This document shows positions 16,932-25,777 of a stretch of 64,000 bases of DNA, piece by piece. The position numbers and the translations under genes are program-made. Each line of letters starts with the position of its first letter. The stretch's first letter is position 1. The notes beneath the pieces were generated by a model, which did not search any database, was not told the origin of the DNA, and worked only from the letters and a program-made list of their open reading frames with translations. This DNA is from Reichenbachiella agarivorans (GTDB lineage: Bacteria > Bacteroidota > Bacteroidia > Cytophagales > Cyclobacteriaceae), in the NCBI RefSeq assembly GCF_025502585.1, contig NZ_CP106679.1, forward strand, positions 4,309,501 to 4,373,500, written 5' to 3'.

Positions 16932-17375
16932 ATGAAAAAGTTAGTATCAATTGCTATCGGGTTGCTCGCTGCAGCAACTGCCATAGCTCAAGATTTAAGC
17001 CCCTACGCGGCTTATCAGATCAAGGAAAATGTCAAGGTTGAAATCCTAGAGATCAAACGAGTGGAAAAGTACGGATGGGACAATCTGGAAGTCAGCTATC
17101 GACTAATCAACGAGAGCAACTATGACCTACAGAAAGTTGATTTTCTGGTGCACTTGATTGATGTAAATCAAAATGAAATAGGAACTGTAGAATTATTTGC
17201 TTTCGACATCCCCAAAAAGTCCGATGATCAGTACAAAAGCATTGAAGTACTATCTCCCTACGCCAATGAGAATGTCACCAAACATTATGTAGAGACCAAA
17301 GCAATGGATGTGATGATAGGCCAACAAAATCAAACTGTATCGATTCAGTCTACCCAGTCTGTAAGATTCAAATAA
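16932..17375 (+). CDS. Small exported protein of unknown function
   Basis: The 147-residue protein has a clear signal peptide (MKKLVSIAIGLLAAATAIAQ, cleavage after AIAQ) and a mature beta-rich domain (VEILEIKRVEKYGWDNLEV, YRLINESNYDLQKVDFLVHL) that looks like an immunoglobulin-like sandwich similar to FxLYD-type domains. No catalytic motif is visible. It is monocistronic: 120 bases after the hydrolase gene and closed by a strong terminator 7 bases past its stop. Envelope location is predicted; function unknown. Confidence 0.72.
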   Translation: MKKLVSIAIGLLAAATAIAQDLSPYAAYQIKENVKVEILEIKRVEKYGWDNLEVSYRLINESNYDLQKVDFLVHLIDVNQNEIGTVELFAFDIPKKSDDQYKSIEVLSPYANENVTKHYVETKAMDVMIGQQNQTVSIQSTQSVRFK

Positions 17376-17381
17376 TCTTTA

Positions 17382-17417
17382 AGTAGCCAGATAAGTGAAC
17401 TATCTGGCTACTCTTTT
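17382..17417 (+). terminator. Rho-independent terminator
   Basis: A perfect 12-bp stem (AGTAGCCAGATA/TATCTGGCTACT) with a 7-base loop is followed by CTTTT, directly after the exported-protein gene. Confidence 0.9.
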
Positions 17418-17480
17418 AATGCAGCAGGCTCTACACCTTTCGGATGACCTCCAAAAACTAGTCTCCTACCCACCAACTTG

Positions 17481-17699
17481 TTATTTCCTTCGGATCAATT
17501 TCCAAACACCAAACACTGCAGCAACTGCCCCTACGAATAGCGTCAGGTAATAACTGTTGGAACTCATGGTGTATGATCCCCCCAATTCATTCTTTACGAT
17601 TGTTCCCAAGCTGGCATTGGGAGAGTGTGTCATAGCCCAATAGATAAAGAAGGCGCCAATGAGGATATAAATCAATGCGAGTTTCATGTAGTTCTTCAT
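17481..17699 (-). CDS. Small two-helix membrane protein
   Basis: The 72-residue protein has two hydrophobic segments: LALIYILIGAFFIYWAMT (about 7-24) and YLTLFVGAVAAVFGVWKLI (about 51-69), separated by a polar loop containing Gly-Ser-Tyr, and a basic RRK end. The topology resembles the small DUF3185-like membrane proteins, but I cannot confirm the family. An internal ATG at residue 5 is an alternative start. It is leftward, downstream of trxA, but separated from it by a terminator. No function can be assigned. Confidence 0.6.
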   Translation of the reverse strand: MKNYMKLALIYILIGAFFIYWAMTHSPNASLGTIVKNELGGSYTMSSNSYYLTLFVGAVAAVFGVWKLIRRK

Positions 17700-17740
17700 A
17701 TTGCTTGTTTTTACGGAAAAGATACAGAAAGTATCTATAA

Positions 17741-17773
17741 AGAAAAACCCTGACCATTTGCATGATCAGGGTT
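17741..17773 (-). terminator. Rho-independent terminator for trxA
   Basis: AACCCTGA (17746-17753) pairs with TCAGGGTT (17766-17773), extended by three more pairs across one mismatch. On the minus strand the stem is followed by TTTTTCT. It lies about 25 bases past the trxA stop. Confidence 0.88.
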
Positions 17774-17795
17774 CTTCAATAATTTCAAATCTATA

Positions 17796-18122
17796 TTATG
17801 CAAGTTGCGCATCCAGTTTACCAGCCAATACCCCTTTAGGTACAGCTCCTACTTGTTTGTCAACTACTTCTCCATTTTTGAAAACCAAAAGTGTTGGTAT
17901 GCTTCTTACTCCGTACTTGGCAGATACTTCTGGATTAGAATCCACATCTACCTTACCTACGATCGCTTTGCCTTCATAATCACCGGCAAGCTCTTCGACA
18001 ACTGGTCCGATCATCTTACATGGTCCACACCATTCAGCCCAAAAATCCACTAATACTGGCTGATCAGATTGTAAAACTTCGTTGAAGTTGCTGTCTGTAA
18101 TTTCAATTGCTTTGTTACCCAT
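17796..18122 (-). CDS. trxA: Thioredoxin
   Basis: Cytosolic disulfide reductase of 108 residues, standard for the family. The active site is WCGPC (Trp31, Cys32, Cys35) within [16 protein letters not shown], and the cis-proline loop is RSIPTLLVF. Upstream in-frame sequence to 18173 would add 17 basic residues without family support, so the ATG at 18122 ([13 protein letters not shown]) is taken as the start. It is monocistronic, ends in a strong terminator, and has a TATATTTG -7 element about 50 bases upstream. Confidence 0.96.
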   Translation of the reverse strand: MGNKAIEITDSNFNEVLQSDQPVLVDFWAEWCGPCKMIGPVVEELAGDYEGKAIVGKVDVDSNPEVSAKYGVRSIPTLLVFKNGEVVDKQVGAVPKGVLAGKLDAQLA

Positions 18123-18170
18123 GATTATAAATTTTAATAAATATCTTTTTTTAACTGTGCTTTGAAAACG

Positions 18171-18178
18171 CAAATATA
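18171..18178 (-). promoter_or_regulatory. Candidate -7 element for trxA
   Basis: The minus strand reads TATATTTG, a match to TAnnTTTG, about 50 bases before the trxA ATG. No good -33 TTTG is visible at the expected spacing. Confidence 0.45.
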
Positions 18179-18297
18179 AAGCAAATTGTTCATGAGAGAT
18201 TATCGTTTTTGTGAATGATCACATAGAGAAAAACAATTAATTGCTATTTACACATACTTAGACCCATTCAAAAACTCACTTCAAATCTCAGAAAACA

Positions 18298-18876
18298 TTA
18301 TTTCTGAACCAATTTGCCGTTTTCGTATTCGTATTGGATTGTCACATTTCCATTTTGATCATACCACAGTGCAGTGCCATGTATGAGTCCATCTTTGTAC
18401 ATGCTCTCTTCCATCACCTTTCCACTCGTGTAATATTTTGTCTTTACTCCGTTGAGTTTCCCCAAAAGATAAACTCTAGACTCTGCCTTTTTACCTTTGT
18501 TGTATAAAATATACTCCCCGTCCTCAAGACCGTTGACATAATTAGCTACCAAGGACAACTCTCCACGAGTATCCATTTCGATATGAATACCTTGTTTCAA
18601 TCCATTGACATAGGTAGTGATGGTTTTAGGCAACCCATTTGCATGGTATACCGTCCAACTCCCATTTCGCTTGCCATCAAAATACTCTCCCTGCTCGTCT
18701 ATGCGATTGCTGAACTTGACTGTAGCACGGGATACTCCTGGCAAGCCTTCGAACTCTGTAATCTCAGCATACTCTGGCAATGCTTCTAAACCTACACTGC
18801 TGGACTCTACGTTGGATTTCTCACATGAAAACACCAACAAACTGAACATAGAAATTAAAAATAAGTACTTCATCAT
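18298..18876 (-). CDS. MORN-repeat lipoprotein
   Basis: Lipoprotein of 192 residues. The start used (MMKYLFLISMFSLLVFSC) gives a lipobox with the anchoring Cys at residue 18; a longer in-frame start at 18972 would put 32 extra residues ahead of the signal and overlap pxpC. The mature part has about five consecutive repeats of the MORN-variant type, each with a G-x-W/Y core (FDGKRNGSWTVYHANG, VNGLKQGIHIEMDTRGE, VNGLEDGEYILYNKGK, LLGKLNGVKTKYYTSGK, KDGLIHGTALWYDQNG). Such repeats form beta-hairpin stacks in Bacteroidota envelope proteins; no enzymatic function is implied. It lies 67 bases downstream of pxpC. Confidence 0.85.
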   Translation of the reverse strand: MMKYLFLISMFSLLVFSCEKSNVESSSVGLEALPEYAEITEFEGLPGVSRATVKFSNRIDEQGEYFDGKRNGSWTVYHANGLPKTITTYVNGLKQGIHIEMDTRGELSLVANYVNGLEDGEYILYNKGKKAESRVYLLGKLNGVKTKYYTSGKVMEESMYKDGLIHGTALWYDQNGNVTIQYEYENGKLVQK

Positions 18877-18943
18877 TGATCTATAGTTTTCAAAATTTGA
18901 AATTAGAAATAAGAATAAACTTTGGCAAGTTCCATGGCAAACT

Positions 18944-19798
18944 TCACTTCCATTTGAACCAAATCGAATCATTTGGCTTCAATTGTGCCAGCAGGTTCAA
19001 GTCATTAGAATCTACGACTGCTATCCTAGGATAGCCTCCAGTGGTCTGTGCATCAGCCATGAGGACAATCGGCTGTCCAGCATGTGTGAGCTGAATCACA
19101 CCTGGAAATACTCCTGAGGAAATAATCTCAATCTTTTTTTCGATGAGAAAAACATGATCCAGCCGAATACCCATCCGATTGGACAAATTGGAAATCAACA
19201 AAGGCCGACCTACCCATTCGTCTTGTTGTTTACGAGTCAATACAGACAGCTCTGGCCCAGGATAAATCCCAATTTCAATTTCCTCAGGCGTCTTAGTAGG
19301 TGTAAAAAGATTAGGAAATACTCGCTCCAATGTTAAAACCTCTACAATCTGATGCTTGACGATGATCGTCTCATCAAATACCGAATGAGCCACTGGACTG
19401 ACACTGCCTAGCCACTGATTTTGCTCCCATATACCTCTCACGCCCAAATATGTGCGACACCCATCTGTATTTTTACCAAAGGTCAATCTGTCTCCATCAT
19501 ATATATCGATGGTTTCGTTGAGAGCCACCTGTTCTCCATTGATCATAGGAGAGGTATCAGCACCTGTCATCGCTATTTGTCCGATTCCTTCGAATAAAAT
19601 AACTGGCCCCATTAGCGTGATTTCCAACACAGGGGTATTGAGATCATTGTTAACCAAACGATTGGCCATCTCATAGGATTCCAAATCCATGGCTCCCCCC
19701 ACTGGGATTCCTCTATGCTGTTGCCCGACCCTCCCTCGATCTTGGATCGTAGTGTATAATCCTGGCTTTTCAAATATCAATTTTAACTTACCAGACAT
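18944..19798 (-). CDS. pxpC: 5-oxoprolinase subunit C (biotin-dependent carboxyltransferase-like)
   Basis: Subunit of the ATP-dependent 5-oxoprolinase PxpABC, which opens 5-oxoproline to glutamate. The 284-residue protein has the family features in order: PGLYTTIQDRGRVGQQHRGI near the N-terminus, GAMDLESYEMANRLV, and the C-terminal GGYPRIAVVDSNDLNLLAQL. The length is normal for the KipA/PxpC family. Its start overlaps the end of pxpB by 11 bases, so the subunits are translationally coupled in the order A-B-C. An older reading of this family as allophanate hydrolase is less likely because pxpA is adjacent. Confidence 0.93.
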   Translation of the reverse strand: MSGKLKLIFEKPGLYTTIQDRGRVGQQHRGIPVGGAMDLESYEMANRLVNNDLNTPVLEITLMGPVILFEGIGQIAMTGADTSPMINGEQVALNETIDIYDGDRLTFGKNTDGCRTYLGVRGIWEQNQWLGSVSPVAHSVFDETIIVKHQIVEVLTLERVFPNLFTPTKTPEEIEIGIYPGPELSVLTRKQQDEWVGRPLLISNLSNRMGIRLDHVFLIEKKIEIISSGVFPGVIQLTHAGQPIVLMADAQTTGGYPRIAVVDSNDLNLLAQLKPNDSIWFKWK

Positions 19799-20507
19799 GG
19801 AGCGACTTATTGTTAAAATGTCCCAATCTCACATCCTTTTGGATCAATTCAAAATCTCTGCTCGTCACAGCAAAAAACTGCACCTGATCACCTGCCCGCA
19901 ACAAAGCGGACGCTGATTCCACCGACATCATCGGGATAGGTGTTCGTCCTATGATTTGCCAACCTCCAGGTGCCTTACTCGGATAGACTCCAGTTTGCTC
20001 ACCTGCCAAACCTACAGATCCTGAAGCCACACTGGTACGAGGGTGCTGACGTCTTGGTACTTGGATTTTGGCATCCAATTTTCCCAAATAAGGAAATCCA
20101 GGCAAGAAACCGATCATAAAAGTATGATAGATGCTTTGACCATGTATGTCAACGATCTCTGAGAAACTCAATCCTGTCAACTGCGACACTTCTGACATAT
20201 CCTGACCAAAGTCACCTCCATAACATACAGGCAACCTATACAGCTTGCGTTGGGTATCAAATCCAGTTTCGTTCCATTCATACGAATTAACAATCGCTTT
20301 CAATTTCTCAAATGAGAGCAAGTCTGGATTGTAACGCAACGTCAATGAGCAATAGGCAGGAATACTATCAACAACCCCTACGATACTTTGATTCAATAAC
20401 CAATGATTGAGCGCATGCACAGAACGATTGATCTCTACATCAATCCGCTGCTCAAATTGAATCAGGACAGCTTGGTCTCCATATGGAAGTATCACTAGTG
20501 ACTCCAT
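19788..20507 (-). CDS. pxpB: 5-oxoprolinase subunit B (KipI-like)
   Basis: Second subunit of the PxpABC complex, 239 residues. It shows the KipI/PxpB signatures: YGDQAVLIQFEQRID at the N-terminus, VDSIPAYCSLTLRYNP, FMIGFLPGFPYLGKLDAKI, the basic PRRQHPRTSVASGSVGLAG, and GWQIIGRTPIPM. It overlaps pxpA by 13 bases upstream and pxpC by 11 bases downstream, a tight operon. In some bacteria the homologue was described as a sporulation-kinase inhibitor; here the neighbours support the metabolic role. Confidence 0.94.
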   Translation of the reverse strand: MESLVILPYGDQAVLIQFEQRIDVEINRSVHALNHWLLNQSIVGVVDSIPAYCSLTLRYNPDLLSFEKLKAIVNSYEWNETGFDTQRKLYRLPVCYGGDFGQDMSEVSQLTGLSFSEIVDIHGQSIYHTFMIGFLPGFPYLGKLDAKIQVPRRQHPRTSVASGSVGLAGEQTGVYPSKAPGGWQIIGRTPIPMMSVESASALLRAGDQVQFFAVTSRDFELIQKDVRLGHFNNKSLHVW

Positions 20508-21262
20508 CGCTTCAGTTCTAGGTTCATATTGCTCATCTCCATGTGGATACTTTTGATAATTTCATAGGCTACAGGATTGTCTCCATGCAGGCAAAAGGAA
20601 TCTGCTTGTATCGACAAGAGACTTCCATCTCTAGTCACAACCTCTCCCTTTACCAAACCTACGAACTGCCTTGTTGCTTGTTTCACATTAGTCAAGACTG
20701 CTCCCTCTAGTTTCCTGTTGACCAAAGTCCCATCAGACTCATATAGTCGGTCGATAAAAGCCTCTCTGATGTACCGAATCCGTTGTTGCGCTGCGAGTTG
20801 CTCCAACAGACTATTGGGTAATCCCATCAGTGCCAGCTGTGGGTCCAACTCTTGGATCGCTTGGATGATAGCGCGTCCTACTTCTTCGTCTTTGGCTGCT
20901 TCATTGTACAATGCACCATGAGGCTTGATATAGGACAGCTTCGCTCCTTTGCGTGCTGTGTTTTCTTTGATGATTTCTATTTGATGCTTGACTGTATCAA
21001 TCAATTGTTGATATGGCATTTCCATTCTACGCCTCCCAAACCCCTCCAAATCTGGATATGAAGGGTGAGCAGCTATTCTTACGCTGTATTTAATTGCGAG
21101 ATCAATGGTATCCTCGATCACTTGAGGGTCTCCTCCATGAAAACCACAGGCGATATTGGAAGAACTAATCCAAGGCATGATCGCCACATCATTGCCTACA
21201 ATCGACTCAGCATAACTCTCCCCCATGTCACAATTAATATCTATGTATATTGGGTCGATCAT
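20495..21262 (-). CDS. pxpA: 5-oxoprolinase subunit A (LamB/YcsF family)
   Basis: Subunit A of ATP-dependent 5-oxoprolinase, 255 residues. Conserved LamB/YcsF blocks are complete: DINCDMGES (residues 8-16), ISSSNIACGFHGGDP, RIAAHPSYPDLEGFGRR, YIKPHGALYNEA and FCLHGDNP. It is the first gene of pxpABC; a TAGCTTTG promoter element lies 22 bases before its ATG. The pathway recycles 5-oxoproline formed spontaneously from glutamine or glutamyl peptides. Confidence 0.95.
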   Translation of the reverse strand: MIDPIYIDINCDMGESYAESIVGNDVAIMPWISSSNIACGFHGGDPQVIEDTIDLAIKYSVRIAAHPSYPDLEGFGRRRMEMPYQQLIDTVKHQIEIIKENTARKGAKLSYIKPHGALYNEAAKDEEVGRAIIQAIQELDPQLALMGLPNSLLEQLAAQQRIRYIREAFIDRLYESDGTLVNRKLEGAVLTNVKQATRQFVGLVKGEVVTRDGSLLSIQADSFCLHGDNPVAYEIIKSIHMEMSNMNLELKRWSH

Positions 21263-21283
21263 CGTATTAACTAAACTTCAATC

Positions 21284-21291
21284 CAAAGCTA
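21284..21291 (-). promoter_or_regulatory. Candidate -7 element for pxpABC
   Basis: The minus strand reads TAGCTTTG, a TAnnTTTG match, ending 22 bases before the pxpA ATG. The -33 box is not convincing. Confidence 0.45.
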
Positions 21292-21406
21292 ACAAAATAT
21301 GAACAGACTAGAATTAGCACATATGGAAGAGTGTTTATCACTTTTTACTGATTAATTATCTCCATGCATCAATCCATAATTGAAGTTTATTCCATAAAAT
21401 TGCACT

Positions 21407-23359
21407 TTGAAATCAATCGCCTCCGAATTGTTTAACTTTTATAAAAAATCATCGCCCAACAACCTAGATAGTATTTTTGCGAAAGCAGAAAAAGTGACCT
21501 ATACCAAAGGTCAACACCTAGCTGTACAATTCGAAAGAACCAATTATTACTTCATGCTCCAAGAAGGTGAGGTAAGTGTGTATTCCTATCTGGATGGTAG
21601 AAACAAGAAAATAGAACTAGGCAGATATTCTAGTTTCAATTCCCCGCTAGGTCTTGATATGATGAATGAGCCGTATCGCTATGACTCTCATATTGAAGCC
21701 TATTCTGATACTGTTACTGTTTTGCGTTGGGACAGAAAGCAACTCAACTTATTTCTTGATAAAAATATTGATCTAGCGATTTTGTTCTTTGAGCATATCA
21801 ATAGACATGCTTTGGATTTGATCAGAGAGTCAAGTTACCTCTTTGCGAATACCGCAATGATCACCAAGCAACCAGAAATTGCATTAAAAGCGGCCAAAGG
21901 TTACGATTCTCCTTTAGGATTCAATGAAGATGATCTCGTTGTCTTTTTGCTCCAGTCCCCTTTCTTCGAAATCTTCGAAGAGGAAGATTTGAGAGTATTG
22001 TCCAAACATATCGTAAGAAAGCAATACAAAGTCGGCAACATCATTGACCTACAAGATGAAGTCAGCAAGGGGATCAGCATCTTGAGAGTAGGCGACATTC
22101 GATTTTCACGTTTCAATAGTGAAGGAGAGGAAAAATACAAGGTTTCTCTTCGTGCCATTTCTACGCCAGGCTACCTACTGGGTCCCTCTGGTTTTTTGGG
22201 CGCTGAAAATGTGATGACCACCAAGGCGAAAAAGGACTCTGTGATCCTACATATCCCATATGATGCGGTCAAGGCGCTCAGCAAGAAGAATCCTGCCTTT
22301 GCACTAAAACTGCAAATCAGAATCTCATGGCTGCTCAACAACCAGTTGAGAGGATTGAGAGCACGATTGATTTCTGCTCAGTTCAACGAGGAAGTGACTG
22401 TATCGACCAATTTGATAGAAAGCAATCGGGCAAGTTTATCATTGAGTTCGCCACTGCACAAAGTCCCTCATTTGCTGAGTTTTAAGCACACGATCACAGA
22501 CGGATTGAGTATTTTGCACCATGTTGAGTTGAATGGATCAGGTATCGAAAAGAACATTGCCTCTCTCTGTCTGGACAATTTGCACGACACACAACGGGAG
22601 GTGACTTTCTATGAAAACCTCCAGAAAATGTACAACACTGTGGTGTCAGCTCCTGCCATCATGATGGCAGATCGTGTACATAAAGAATGCATCAAACTCT
22701 CCAAAGAGACTTTTGATCAAATATCGACTTTCGTCAAAGGCAAAGAACTGATTCCAGAGCAACCTGGTAACCTATTTATTTACAATCATTTGCTCAATCC
22801 ACCCTACTATGCATTGCCCAATCAGTTCCAAATCAATTTGGATTGTCATTTTTTGAGCACCATCATCAGTGAAGCATACAACGAAGAGGTGGGGATGAAA
22901 ATCGTACGTAGTGGTAGAGAAATCGAACACGGTCATCAATCCTACTACGAACGACTGGGGTATATCAACGCCTATTCGGAAGACACGAGCAGCAGCGAAA
23001 ATTTCGAAAAGAACGAACGCGTATCCGATCAGATAGAGGAGTTCCTCACGGAATACAACAACGTGATCATCGCACCAGAGCACACATCCTACACCACAGA
23101 GCAATCTCCTGGATTGTTCAATGCAGACGTGTTCGAAAGGGTATTGGAGATGGAAAGAGAGCCTCTTATCGTACCTGTGGTGATGGCCAATTTTGATCAG
23201 CGAATCAGGAACAACAAGTTTGCCTGTGAGATCAAAGAGCCCTTCCTATTGAGCGAAAAAATGAAGTCATACAACACGGACAATGTTCGGGATTTTCTTC
23301 AAATGTACCGAGGAGAGTTTAAGCATCACGTCAAGCTCCTAAGAGAAGAGATACAATAA
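21407..23359 (+). CDS. Two cyclic-nucleotide-binding-like domains fused to an acyltransferase-like domain
   Basis: The 650-residue protein has no signal peptide. Residues about 20-145 form a cNMP-binding-like beta roll (YFMLQEGEVSVYSYLDG). Residues about 180-320 are a second one (QYKVGNIIDLQDEVSKGISI, GYLLGPSGFLGAENVMTTK). Residues about 400-650 resemble a PlsC/GPAT acyltransferase: NHLL at 460-463 stands for the NH-x4-D motif, APEHTSYTTEQSPGLF (Glu558) for FPEGTRS, and LIVPVVMANF for the last block. The NH-x4-D aspartate is missing and Gly of EGT is His, so activity is uncertain. No in-frame ATG lies between the upstream stop at 21395 and residue 48, so a TTG start at 21407 is likely. It stands alone, divergent from pxpA. 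Confidence 0.75.
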   Translation: MKSIASELFNFYKKSSPNNLDSIFAKAEKVTYTKGQHLAVQFERTNYYFMLQEGEVSVYSYLDGRNKKIELGRYSSFNSPLGLDMMNEPYRYDSHIEAYSDTVTVLRWDRKQLNLFLDKNIDLAILFFEHINRHALDLIRESSYLFANTAMITKQPEIALKAAKGYDSPLGFNEDDLVVFLLQSPFFEIFEEEDLRVLSKHIVRKQYKVGNIIDLQDEVSKGISILRVGDIRFSRFNSEGEEKYKVSLRAISTPGYLLGPSGFLGAENVMTTKAKKDSVILHIPYDAVKALSKKNPAFALKLQIRISWLLNNQLRGLRARLISAQFNEEVTVSTNLIESNRASLSLSSPLHKVPHLLSFKHTITDGLSILHHVELNGSGIEKNIASLCLDNLHDTQREVTFYENLQKMYNTVVSAPAIMMADRVHKECIKLSKETFDQISTFVKGKELIPEQPGNLFIYNHLLNPPYYALPNQFQINLDCHFLSTIISEAYNEEVGMKIVRSGREIEHGHQSYYERLGYINAYSEDTSSSENFEKNERVSDQIEEFLTEYNNVIIAPEHTSYTTEQSPGLFNADVFERVLEMEREPLIVPVVMANFDQRIRNNKFACEIKEPFLLSEKMKSYNTDNVRDFLQMYRGEFKHHVKLLREEIQ

Positions 23360-23753
23360 TCTTTTGCTAGACTTTAGATTATTAGAAGTTAGATTTTAGA
23401 CACTTGTATGGTCTAAAATCTATAACAATATAAAACGGCACGGGTCTGAAAAATATATCTTGAAGTCAAAGAGATACACTAAATCACTCTGTATCAAACC
23501 TATGACAAAGCATCCAAATCAAGCCTGCCATATCACAGGATTTCACATCGGAAAAAAGCCTTTCTACCTTGTTGATACCCATAGTTATGTTCTCAAACGG
23601 CTACTACATTTGTATCATAAGGTTTTGAAGAAAGCCTTTCTTATTTACAAGTTTACTGAAGATAGAATTTGAGTGAGTGAGTAGGTTAATTTCTACAGAA
23701 ACGATCATTCTTTTTTAAAGTATTTCTGTGTATTTGATGTTTTCAAGTCTATA
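23360..23753 (+). other. Intergenic stretch that may encode a small RNA or small protein
   Basis: It holds a perfect 11-bp inverted repeat (AGATTTTAGAC at 23391-23401 against GTCTAAAATCT at 23411-23421) without a U-tract. A basic open frame runs from a TTG at 23460 (or ATG at 23502) to 23672: up to 70 residues, Lys/His-rich, with no recognisable motif. A strong terminator follows at 23754. Either this is a long 3' untranslated region of the acyltransferase-like gene, or a separate short transcript ends here. I see no clear promoter. Confidence 0.35.
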
Positions 23754-23790
23754 GGCTCTACTGGTTGTCGGACGGTAGAGCCATTTTTTT
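23754..23790 (+). terminator. Rho-independent terminator
   Basis: GGCTCTACTG pairs with CGGTAGAGCC (10 bp, one wobble) around a 9-base loop, followed by A and seven T. It is about 395 bases past the nearest rightward stop codon. Confidence 0.88.
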
Positions 23791-23847
23791 GTCCTTTTTT
23801 CAATCTTCTATAACGACCTCTAAATTTTCATATAGCTGTCAATACTC

Positions 23848-24216
23848 CTAATCCTCTGGATAGGGAACAAATACGAAATTGGTAAAATCTTTGTCTATCA
23901 CGAACAAGCAGCAAAACTCATCCGCGTCTTTATATGCTTCTTTGAACATTTCAATTTTATCCTCTTCGACCACTTTCCTCTGAACGAATTCATCCAAAAA
24001 AGATGCTGAGTAGTTCCAATCATTGTCCAGCTCACCCGCTTTGTACAGTATCTGTCCTATAGACACTTCTTGCTTGGAAATTGGAAAAATTGGGTAATCA
24101 GAAAAACCACGAGCTCTAATTTGATAAGAAGCTTCCTTGATGTTTTCACAAACTTTTACAAAATCTTGGGTAATAGTCCCCAAGTATTTTCCATTCAATT
24201 CTGGATCGTTATTCAT
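23848..24216 (-). CDS. Small conserved-looking cytosolic protein of unknown function
   Basis: The 122-residue acidic protein has no signal peptide or membrane segment. Visible features are FVKVCENIKEASYQIRARGF near the N-terminus, a central EVSIGQILYKAGELDNDW, and a C-terminus rich in aromatic residues (DEFCCLFVIDKDFTNFVFVP). I do not recognise the family. Its start is two bases after the stop of rlmD, so the two are translationally linked; a role tied to RNA modification is possible but only from position. Confidence 0.75.
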   Translation of the reverse strand: MNNDPELNGKYLGTITQDFVKVCENIKEASYQIRARGFSDYPIFPISKQEVSIGQILYKAGELDNDWNYSASFLDEFVQRKVVEEDKIEMFKEAYKDADEFCCLFVIDKDFTNFVFVPYPED

Positions 24217-24218
24217 TT

Positions 24219-25622
24219 CTATCGCTTGGTTAATAATACTATATTCTCCACATGGTGTGTATGTGGGAACATGTCCACAGGTTGTATTTTCGTGACTTGA
24301 TAATTTGCATCCATCATCGCAATATCTCTAGCCTGAGTCGCAGGATTGCAACTCACATAGACGACTTTCTGAGGTGAGAGTTTGAGAATCATCTCGACGA
24401 CATTTTCATGCATACCCGCACGTGGTGGATCAGTGATGATCACATCAGGCCTTCCATGTTTAGCTACAAATTTATCATTGAGGACATCTTTCATGTCCCC
24501 AGCAAAAAAATCTACATTGGTGATCCCATTGACTTCTGCATTGACGAAGGCATCTTGGATCGCATCCTCTACATATTCTATCCCTATGACCTTCTTAGCC
24601 TTTTTCGCACAGTAGTTTGCAATCGTACCGGTCCCCGTGTACAAATCATAGACCAGTTCATCGCCTTGCAGATCGGCAAACTCGATCGTTTTGTCATAGA
24701 GTATTTTGGCTTGTGCTGAATTCGTTTGATAAAAAGACTTGGGTCCAATTTTGAATCTCAAATCTCCCATTACTTCTTCAATATGATCTTTGCCCGCAAA
24801 CAACACCACCTCTTGATCATAAATGGTATCATTGCCCTTTTGATTGATCACATAAAGCAAAGAAGTAATCTCAGGAAATTGCTCTTTGATGTGATTCATC
24901 AACCCATCAATTGCCTCCTGATCAGGCTCAAAGAACTGAATCAGCACCATCACCTCCCCACTATCCGTCAATCGAATCATCAAGTTGCGCAACAGACCGT
25001 GTTGGTCTCTGATATCAAAAAAGGTCAGACTGTTGGCAAGGGCATATCTTCTGATTTCATTCTTGATGGCATTGGTAGGCTCTTCCATCAAATGACAAGT
25101 CTCTACATCGACTACTTTGTCAAACAAACCTGGGATATGAAAACCGAGACCATTTCTCTCAATTTTGTCAGAGGTATCGATTTGTTCTTTGGTAAGCCAC
25201 TTCTTGTTGGAGAATGTAAATTCCAACTTGTTGCGGTACCGCAAGGTCTTTTCTGATCCCAAGATCGTAGCAACCTCTGGCAACTCCACTTTGCCAATTC
25301 GCTGCAAACTGTCCTCTACCTGCTGTTGTTTGAACTCGATCTGAGAAGCATAATTGAGGTTCTGCCATTTGCAGCCACCACAAGTACCAAAGTACTCACA
25401 GGTCGGCTCTACCCGCAAATCAGAGTACTGATGAAAATGCACAGGGCTACCTTCCATGAAAGCCTTTTTCTTTTTGGTAATATTCACATCCACCACATCT
25501 CCAGGGACAGCTCCTTTGACAAATATCACCTGACCATCCAATCTGGCGATGCTTTTACCCTCTGCCGCTACTGCCTCAATTTTGAGGTTGTCCAACCTAA
25601 TTTGCTTTTTTCTTCTTGCCAT
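24219..25622 (-). CDS. rlmD: 23S rRNA (uracil-5-)-methyltransferase, RlmD/RumA type
   Basis: S-adenosylmethionine-dependent enzyme that makes 5-methyluridine in 23S rRNA. The 467-residue protein has an N-terminal TRAM domain (about 5-60), an iron-sulfur cluster motif (Cys75, Cys81, Cys84 in CEYFGTCGGCKW), the SAM-binding block YDLYTGTGTIANYCAKKA, the catalytic-region block DPPRAGMHENVVEMILKL, and VVYVSCNPATQARD with the nucleophilic cysteine. The ATG at 25622 (MARRKKQIRLDNLKIE) is preferred over an upstream in-frame TTG. The family also contains tRNA U54 enzymes, so the exact base is inferred. It forms an operon with the 122-residue gene. Confidence 0.93.
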   Translation of the reverse strand: MARRKKQIRLDNLKIEAVAAEGKSIARLDGQVIFVKGAVPGDVVDVNITKKKKAFMEGSPVHFHQYSDLRVEPTCEYFGTCGGCKWQNLNYASQIEFKQQQVEDSLQRIGKVELPEVATILGSEKTLRYRNKLEFTFSNKKWLTKEQIDTSDKIERNGLGFHIPGLFDKVVDVETCHLMEEPTNAIKNEIRRYALANSLTFFDIRDQHGLLRNLMIRLTDSGEVMVLIQFFEPDQEAIDGLMNHIKEQFPEITSLLYVINQKGNDTIYDQEVVLFAGKDHIEEVMGDLRFKIGPKSFYQTNSAQAKILYDKTIEFADLQGDELVYDLYTGTGTIANYCAKKAKKVIGIEYVEDAIQDAFVNAEVNGITNVDFFAGDMKDVLNDKFVAKHGRPDVIITDPPRAGMHENVVEMILKLSPQKVVYVSCNPATQARDIAMMDANYQVTKIQPVDMFPHTHHVENIVLLTKR

Positions 25623-25777
25623 TGGGCGCAAAATTAGCTGAAAATAGCACCGATTAAAAGCTTAGTTTCATTTCAAGTCTTACTAAATTCGACCATTCAA
25701 ATTTTTGACTTCATATTCATCAACACAATCAGCAAGCATACGTACCTAGTACGAAGATTTTCTACATAACTGACTCC

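Noticed and set aside
24726-25256. 176-codon plus-strand frame
   Set aside because: Antisense within rlmD, whose family motifs are complete on the minus strand.
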